Source: Actinomycetota bacterium (GTDB lineage Bacteria > Actinomycetota > Actinomycetes > Propionibacteriales > Propionibacteriaceae). Taken from it: a stretch of DNA of 10,016 nt. Shown here in pieces: positions 6,976 to 10,016 of the stretch (position 1 is the first letter of the stretch; every line of letters starts with the position of its first letter). The DNA lies in NCBI GenBank assembly GCA_016213595.1, contig JACRAA010000223.1, forward strand, positions 1 through 10,016, in the 5' to 3' direction. The notes beneath the pieces were generated by a model. That model ran no database searches. It was not told the DNA's origin and saw only the letters and a list, made by a program, of their open reading frames with translations. The position numbers and the translations under genes were made by a program.

Positions 6976-7055
6976 CTCCCCGGGTAGGAGTCGAACCTAC
7001 GTCGCTTGATCCTGATTCAAAGTCAGGCGGGCCCTGCCGGCAGACCAACCGGGGA
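6976..7055 (-). tRNA. tRNA-Gln, anticodon UUG
   Basis: The acceptor stem TCCCCGG/CCGGGGA closes perfectly and is followed by discriminator G. The anticodon arm CCTGA–CTTTGAA–TCAGG gives anticodon TTG (complement of 7018–7020), reading CAA and, by wobble, CAG. The T arm is GTAGG–TTCGACT–CCTAC. The D arm is weaker: GGTC/GGCC with a 9-nt loop containing GG. By my alignment the variable region is 10 nt (ATCAAGCGAC) and the gene 80 nt, longer than usual for a glutamine tRNA. CCA is not encoded. It precedes glmU by 27 bp with no room for a separate terminator and promoter, matching the mycobacterial glnU position. Confidence 0.93.
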
Positions 7056-7087
7056 TTGCGAGTCGGATGGGTGCCGAATCGTCCCCA

Positions 7088-7095
7088 ACTCTATA
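7088..7095 (-). promoter_or_regulatory. Candidate promoter of the tRNA-Gln–glmU–prs transcript
   Basis: On the minus strand TATAGAGT offers overlapping -10 boxes (TATAGA, TAGAGT), the only such A+T-rich motif in the 104-bp gap between the aminotransferase end and the tRNA. The start would fall about 25 nt before the mature tRNA 5' end. No clear TTGACA-like -35 lies at 16–18 bp; GAGACG is the nearest fit. Confidence 0.45.
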
Positions 7096-7159
7096 GAAGG
7101 ATGCGGGCGCTCGTCTCCTTCGGGACCACTACGCATTCCGGCCGGAGGACCCGCGCTTC

Positions 7160-8356
7160 CTACCGGAGCACAGCGGCGATCGCGTCGCTGACGTAGCCGA
7201 GGTTGCCGTCGTTGAGCGCTGCGATGCAGAGCCTGCCCGAGTCCGTCCCGTACACACCGAACTCGCTGCGGAGCCGCAGCATCTGGTCACGCGTGAGGCC
7301 CGAGTAGCTGAACATGCCGACCTGGTCGGTGATGAAGCTCATGTCCTCGGTCACACCCGCCGCTGCCAGCCCCGCGACGAGCCCGGACCGCATCGCCTTG
7401 ATCCGGTCCCGCATCCCGGCCAGCTCCTGCTCCCACAGGGCACGCAGCTCCGGGTCGGCGAGGACGTGGGCGACGATCGCCGCGCCATGGGTCGCGGGAC
7501 TCGAGTAGAGCGTACGGATGATCACCTTGATCTGGCTCAGCACACGCTTGGCGTCAGCGGCGTCGGCGGTGACCACCGACAGCCCGCCGACCCGCTCGCC
7601 GTAGAGGCTGAACGACTTCGAGAACGAGGTCGCCACCAGGAAGCTCAGCCCGGCGTCGATGACCTTGCGGACGACGTACGAGTCCTCCGCGAGCCCCTCG
7701 GCGAAGCCTTGGTACGCCATGTCGAGGTACGGGACGAGACGGCCGGCGTCGAGCGTTGCGATCACGCGGTCCCAGTCCGCCGGGGCCAGCTCGTACCCGG
7801 TGGGGTTGTGGCAGCGCGCAAGCAGCACGACGATCGTGCCGGGGGCGGCAGCCTCGAGGTCCGCGACCATCCCGTCGACGTCGACGCGCCGGTTCGCGGC
7901 GTCGTAGTAGCGGTACGTCGCGACGGGGAAGCCGGCCCTGGTGAACAGCGCCTGGTGGTTCTCCCACGACGGGTTCGACACGAGCACGGTCGCGCCGGGG
8001 TTGCTCAGCTGGAGGAGGCCCGCGCCGATGCGCAGCCCGCCCGTACCGCCCAGAGCCTGGACCGTCACGACGCGGCCCTCGCTGACCACGTCGGAGCCGT
8101 CGAAGACGAGCTCCTTCAGGGCCGCGACGTAGGCAGGCATGCCGTCGATCGGCAGGTAGCTGCGTGGCCTCCCGGCCTGCGCGAGCGACGCCTCGGCGAC
8201 CTTGACGCACTCGAGCAGCGGGACCTTGCCCGCCGCGTCGAGGTAGACACCCACGCCGAGGTTCACCTTGGTCGGGCGGGTATCGGCCACGAACGCCTCG
8301 GTGAGCCCGAGGATCGGGTCAGCAGGAGCCTGCTCGACGGAGGAGAACAGCGACAT
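7160..8356 (-). CDS. Class I aromatic/aspartate aminotransferase (TyrB-like)
   Basis: This 398-residue PLP enzyme of the Iα aminotransferase subfamily (AspC/TyrB) moves amino groups between aspartate or aromatic amino acids and 2-oxoglutarate. Key residues are in place: Asn184 in CHNPTG, Asp212 in YLDMAYQ, the PLP lysine Lys247 in SFSKSFSLYGERVGG, Arg281 in IIRTLYSSP (side-chain carboxylate site), and Arg375 in SGRLCIA (alpha-carboxylate). The SKSFSLYGERVGG stretch is closer to TyrB than to AspC, so aromatic substrates are plausible, but specificity is not settled by sequence. Length equals that of the Escherichia coli enzymes. The ATG at 8356 has AAAGGA about 6 bp upstream. It ends 104 bp before the tRNA and stands alone between the glmU cluster and the divergent tetR. 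Confidence 0.92.
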   Translation of the reverse strand: MSLFSSVEQAPADPILGLTEAFVADTRPTKVNLGVGVYLDAAGKVPLLECVKVAEASLAQAGRPRSYLPIDGMPAYVAALKELVFDGSDVVSEGRVVTVQALGGTGGLRIGAGLLQLSNPGATVLVSNPSWENHQALFTRAGFPVATYRYYDAANRRVDVDGMVADLEAAAPGTIVVLLARCHNPTGYELAPADWDRVIATLDAGRLVPYLDMAYQGFAEGLAEDSYVVRKVIDAGLSFLVATSFSKSFSLYGERVGGLSVVTADAADAKRVLSQIKVIIRTLYSSPATHGAAIVAHVLADPELRALWEQELAGMRDRIKAMRSGLVAGLAAAGVTEDMSFITDQVGMFSYSGLTRDQMLRLRSEFGVYGTDSGRLCIAALNDGNLGYVSDAIAAVLR

Positions 8357-8382
8357 CGGGTGTCCTTTCGCGTGGTGCAGGC

Positions 8383-8388
8383 AGCATA
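8383..8388 (-). promoter_or_regulatory. Candidate -10 box of the aminotransferase gene
   Basis: TATGCT on the minus strand fits TANNNT and lies 27–32 bp before the ATG, so a leader of about 20 nt carrying the AAAGGA site would result. The upstream region is G+C-rich and offers no recognisable -35. Confidence 0.4.
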
Positions 8389-8472
8389 TCGGCGCCCCCC
8401 GGACGGGCCGGGAGCCATTTCATGGCGGGCGGATGCGTCAGGTGTCGGTCGGGAGGGCGTCGCCCGGCCCAC

Positions 8473-8532
8473 GACCTCACACCCCCTCCGGTGACCTCAC
8501 ACCCTCTGCCGGGACTCCGCACCCTCTGTACA
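8473..8532. repeat. Three tandem 20-bp repeats upstream of tetR
   Basis: Units begin at 8473, 8493 and 8513. Units 1 and 2 share GACCTCACACCC and match at 16 of 20 positions; unit 3 (GACTCCGCACCCTCTGTACA) matches unit 2 at 13 of 20. A period near two helical turns would put equivalent faces on one side of the DNA. They lie in the 260-bp divergent gap between the aminotransferase and tetR and end about 50 bp before the candidate tetR promoter. Confidence 0.75.
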
Positions 8533-8538
8533 GGGTGC
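8519..8538. promoter_or_regulatory. Inverted repeat GCACCCTCTGTACAGGGTGC, possible TetR operator
   Basis: Perfect 7-bp arms GCACCCT and AGGGTGC are separated by 6 bp and overlap the third 20-bp repeat. A 20-bp palindrome in the divergent gap next to a TetR gene is a usual place for an autoregulatory operator of this family. That it binds this regulator is inference from position only. It lies about 43 bp upstream of the candidate -35 of tetR. Confidence 0.4.
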
Positions 8539-8580
8539 GACGTCGAGCGGGGTCAGGAGCGGATGCGAGGGGCCCCGGCG

Positions 8581-8610
8581 TTGGCGCCCGATGGACGACC
8601 GCGCCAGACT
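8581..8610 (+). promoter_or_regulatory. Candidate promoter for a leaderless tetR transcript
   Basis: TTGGCG (8581–8586) and CAGACT (8605–8610) are separated by 18 bp. Transcription would start about 7 bp after the -10, at or next to the GTG at 8617, which has no properly spaced Shine–Dalgarno sequence. Leaderless mRNAs with this spacing are common in actinomycetes. Confidence 0.4.
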
Positions 8611-8616
8611 GAGGGG

Positions 8617-9312
8617 GTGCCTCACAGTGAACAGTCCCGCGCGCGCCGCGGCAGGGTCCGGATGGCCGGGGCCCAGCGCCGGGACCAGCTCATCGTCGTG
8701 GCACGCTCTGCGTTCGCCGAGAGGGGATTCGACGGTACGAGCGTCGAGGACATCGCCGCCAGGGCCGAGGTCTCCAAGCCCGTCGTGTACGAGCACTTCG
8801 GCGGGAAGGAGGGGCTGTACGCGGTCGTCGTCGACAGGGAGGTGCAGACCCTCCACACGGCGATCCGGGAGGCGCTCATGACCCCCCACGCCGGTTCCCG
8901 CCGGCTCATCGAGCTCGGCACCATGGCGCTGCTGGACTACGTCGAGTCGTGCCCGGAAGGCTTCCGCATCCTCGTCCGTGATCACTCGGGCTCCGAGACC
9001 GGCGGCTCGTACGGCAGCATCCTGGCCGACATCATCACCCGGGTCGAGGGCCTTCTCGCCGCCGTGTTCGCCTACCGCGGCCTCGACCCGAAGGCCGCGC
9101 CGCTGTACGCACAGGCGCTTACGGGCATGGTCTCGATGACCGGCCAGTGGTGGCTCGACAACCCCCAGCTCACCAAGTCCGAGGTCGCGACCCACCTCGT
9201 CAACCTGGCCTGGAACGGCATGCACTACCTGGGCAAGGACTTCCTCCTGTCCGACGACGCGGGTCACCTCGCCGACCCCGGCCACCTGGCCGACCCCGGT
9301 CACACCGCGTAG
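8617..9312 (+). CDS. TetR-family transcriptional regulator
   Basis: The 231-residue product carries an N-terminal TetR helix-turn-helix (about 21–68), including FAERGFDGTSVEDIAARAEV and SKPVVYEHFGGKEGLY at 53–68, typical of the family. The mostly helical remainder (about 75–215), with TGQWWLDN near its end, is the dimerisation/ligand domain; its ligand is unknown. The start is uncertain: GTG at 8617 suits a leaderless transcript, while ATG at 8662 (216 residues) has a weak AGGG 5 bp upstream and drops an Arg-rich extension. The C-terminus ends in a tandem repeat (GHLADP twice, then GHTA). A TetR gene next to tRNA-Gln–glmU is also found in mycobacteria (Rv1019), so this is probably the ancestral neighbour. 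Its targets could include the divergent aminotransferase or the downstream membrane gene; nothing here proves it. Confidence 0.88.
   Translation: MPHSEQSRARRGRVRMAGAQRRDQLIVVARSAFAERGFDGTSVEDIAARAEVSKPVVYEHFGGKEGLYAVVVDREVQTLHTAIREALMTPHAGSRRLIELGTMALLDYVESCPEGFRILVRDHSGSETGGSYGSILADIITRVEGLLAAVFAYRGLDPKAAPLYAQALTGMVSMTGQWWLDNPQLTKSEVATHLVNLAWNGMHYLGKDFLLSDDAGHLADPGHLADPGHTA
9262..9306 (+). repeat. 2.5 copies of an 18-bp repeat in the tetR 3' end
   Basis: GGTCACCTCGCCGACCCC (9262–9279) is followed by GGCCACCTGGCCGACCCC (9280–9297) and a partial GGTCACACC. It encodes GHLADP-GHLADP-GHT, lengthening the regulator's C-terminal tail in frame. Confidence 0.85.
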
Positions 9313-9339
9313 CTGCGCCGGACGGACCACCCCTGTCCT

Positions 9340-9384
9340 GGCTGTACCTGAGTCGCCGGTACCTGGCTCGCCTGTACCTGACTC
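9340..9384. repeat. Three tandem 15-bp repeats after tetR
   Basis: Units start at 9340, 9355 and 9370, with consensus GCCTGTACCTGACTC. GAGTC in unit 1 and GACTC in unit 3 can pair, so the transcript might form a hairpin, though not a classic terminator. It lies in the 135-bp gap between tetR and the next gene. Confidence 0.75.
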
Positions 9385-9435
9385 AAGGTGCATGTGATTG
9401 CTCCAACGTTGGCGGACAGCGACCAGCCGCCCCCG

Positions 9436-9453
9436 TACGGTCACGGTGTGACC
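9436..9453 (+). promoter_or_regulatory. Candidate -10 box and inverted repeat over a leaderless start
   Basis: TACGGT (9436–9441) fits TANNNT and sits 6 bp before the GTG at 9448, the spacing expected for a leaderless mRNA. GGTCAC (9439–9444) and GTGACC (9448–9453) form a perfect 6-bp inverted repeat around GGT that covers both the -10 and the start codon. TTGGCG at 9409 is a possible -35 but 21 bp away, too far for a good promoter. Confidence 0.4.
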
Positions 9454-10016
9454 AGTGCGACCCTCGCCCGTACGCCGGACGACGCAAGGACGAGGGGCCG
9501 CCTGCGACGGTGGCTGCCGCCGAGCGCCGACGCGATCGCATGGGTGTCCATGGCTGCGTTGGCCGCGGTGTGCGCCGGGTCACCCCAGGAGCGCGACCCG
9601 TACTGGGAGGCCCGCGCCGGTATCGAGAACCTCACCGGAACCCCGTTGGCTCGGCCCGACAGCTGGTCGTGGGCCCCGGTCGACCGCACCTTCTACCCCA
9701 ACTCTCCGCTGTGGAACGACCTGCTCGGCCTCTCCTGGCTCGGCGGTGGTTTCTGGGGCCTGTTCTGGTTCGCCTTCGCGATGATCATGGCGCTCTTCGC
9801 CCTGTCGTACCTCGTCGCCAGACGACTCGGCGCCCACCCGCTGGGTGCGCTGGCCGCCGTGGTCATCGCGCTCGTCTTGGCGATGCCGATGGTGTCGTCC
9901 CGAGGCACGATGGGCGTACAGGTCCTGCTGGTCGCCGGTGTGTACGCCGCTCTGTGGTGGCGCCCCCGGATGCCGCGCCACTCGACGCTCGTGAACGGCC
10001 TGGTCGTCACGGTCAT
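9448..10016 (+). CDS. Multi-spanning membrane protein, partial (right edge)
   Basis: The frame is open from GTG 9448 to the window end (189 codons, C-terminus missing). After a basic N-terminus there are hydrophobic segments at about 28–44, 92–124, 131–150 and 156–171, with a further one starting near 181. The first loop has an acidic RDPYWEARAGIENLTG (49–64) and a Trp/Tyr/Pro-rich FYPNSPLWND (82–91). An acidic motif after the first span followed by many spans recalls GT-C polyprenol-phosphate-dependent glycosyltransferases, but that is only a suggestion; I do not recognise the family. Consistent codon usage with G/C third positions supports coding. No Shine–Dalgarno sequence precedes the start, in line with leaderless translation. 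Confidence 0.75.
   Translation, partial: MTSATLARTPDDARTRGRLRRWLPPSADAIAWVSMAALAAVCAGSPQERDPYWEARAGIENLTGTPLARPDSWSWAPVDRTFYPNSPLWNDLLGLSWLGGGFWGLFWFAFAMIMALFALSYLVARRLGAHPLGALAAVVIALVLAMPMVSSRGTMGVQVLLVAGVYAALWWRPRMPRHSTLVNGLVVTV

Noticed and set aside
5549..7009. 486-codon plus-strand open frame
   Set aside because: It lies antisense to glmU and the tRNA and has low-complexity Arg/Val/Asp composition; glmU has every catalytic residue.
6950..7048. N-terminal extension of GlmU from the ATG at 7048
   Set aside because: Those 33 codons are read from the tRNA-Gln gene, and a good Shine–Dalgarno site precedes the GTG at 6949.
8422..8616. Upstream in-frame extension of tetR from the ATG at 8422
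   Set aside because: It would translate the 20-bp repeats and the promoter-like region into Pro/Arg-rich sequence unlike the family.

Overview
The window is about 70% G+C and carries a gene order typical of Actinomycetota. It contains the block pth–rplY–…–prs–glmU–tRNA-Gln–…–tetR. From memory, Mycobacterium tuberculosis has pth, rplY, lpqT, prsA, glmU, glnU (tRNA-Gln) and a TetR gene (Rv1014c–Rv1019), so this is most likely a free-living high-G+C actinomycete chromosome (Propionibacteriales or Micrococcales type; the genus cannot be resolved by eye). GTG starts, a leaderless-looking start and TANNNT-type -10 boxes fit this.

Layout from left to right. Positions 1–357 have no credible gene: an operator-like inverted repeat at the edge, a hairpin, and five tandem 21-bp units just beyond the end of pth. 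On the minus strand follow pth (peptidyl-tRNA hydrolase) and rplY (L25/CTC ribosomal protein), a tight pair with rplY first in transcription. A minus-strand acyl-CoA synthetase comes next, then a divergent plus-strand LysE-family amino-acid exporter, with a promoter/operator region between them. The gap where lysE and prs converge holds the most striking sequence of the window, an 88-bp almost perfect palindrome (4312–4399) followed by two sets of short direct repeats. prs and glmU overlap by 4 bp on the minus strand, preceded by tRNA-Gln(UUG) only 27 bp before glmU, so tRNA, glmU and prs are probably one transcript. A TyrB-like class I aminotransferase follows on the minus strand. A divergent plus-strand TetR regulator lies beyond a gap with 20-bp repeats and an inverted repeat. 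The window ends in the first 189 codons of an uncharacterised multi-spanning membrane protein.

How the genes fit together. The core is translation and precursor supply: Pth recycles peptidyl-tRNA, L25 binds 5S rRNA, Prs makes PRPP, GlmU makes UDP-GlcNAc for the cell wall, and tRNA-Gln decodes CAA/CAG. The acyl-CoA synthetase, the LysE exporter and the aminotransferase look like lineage-specific genes inserted at breakpoints of the old block.

I found no phage, CRISPR, transposase or defence genes. The main oddities are non-coding: the large palindrome and at least five sets of short tandem repeats between or at the ends of genes, plus one inside the 3' end of tetR.
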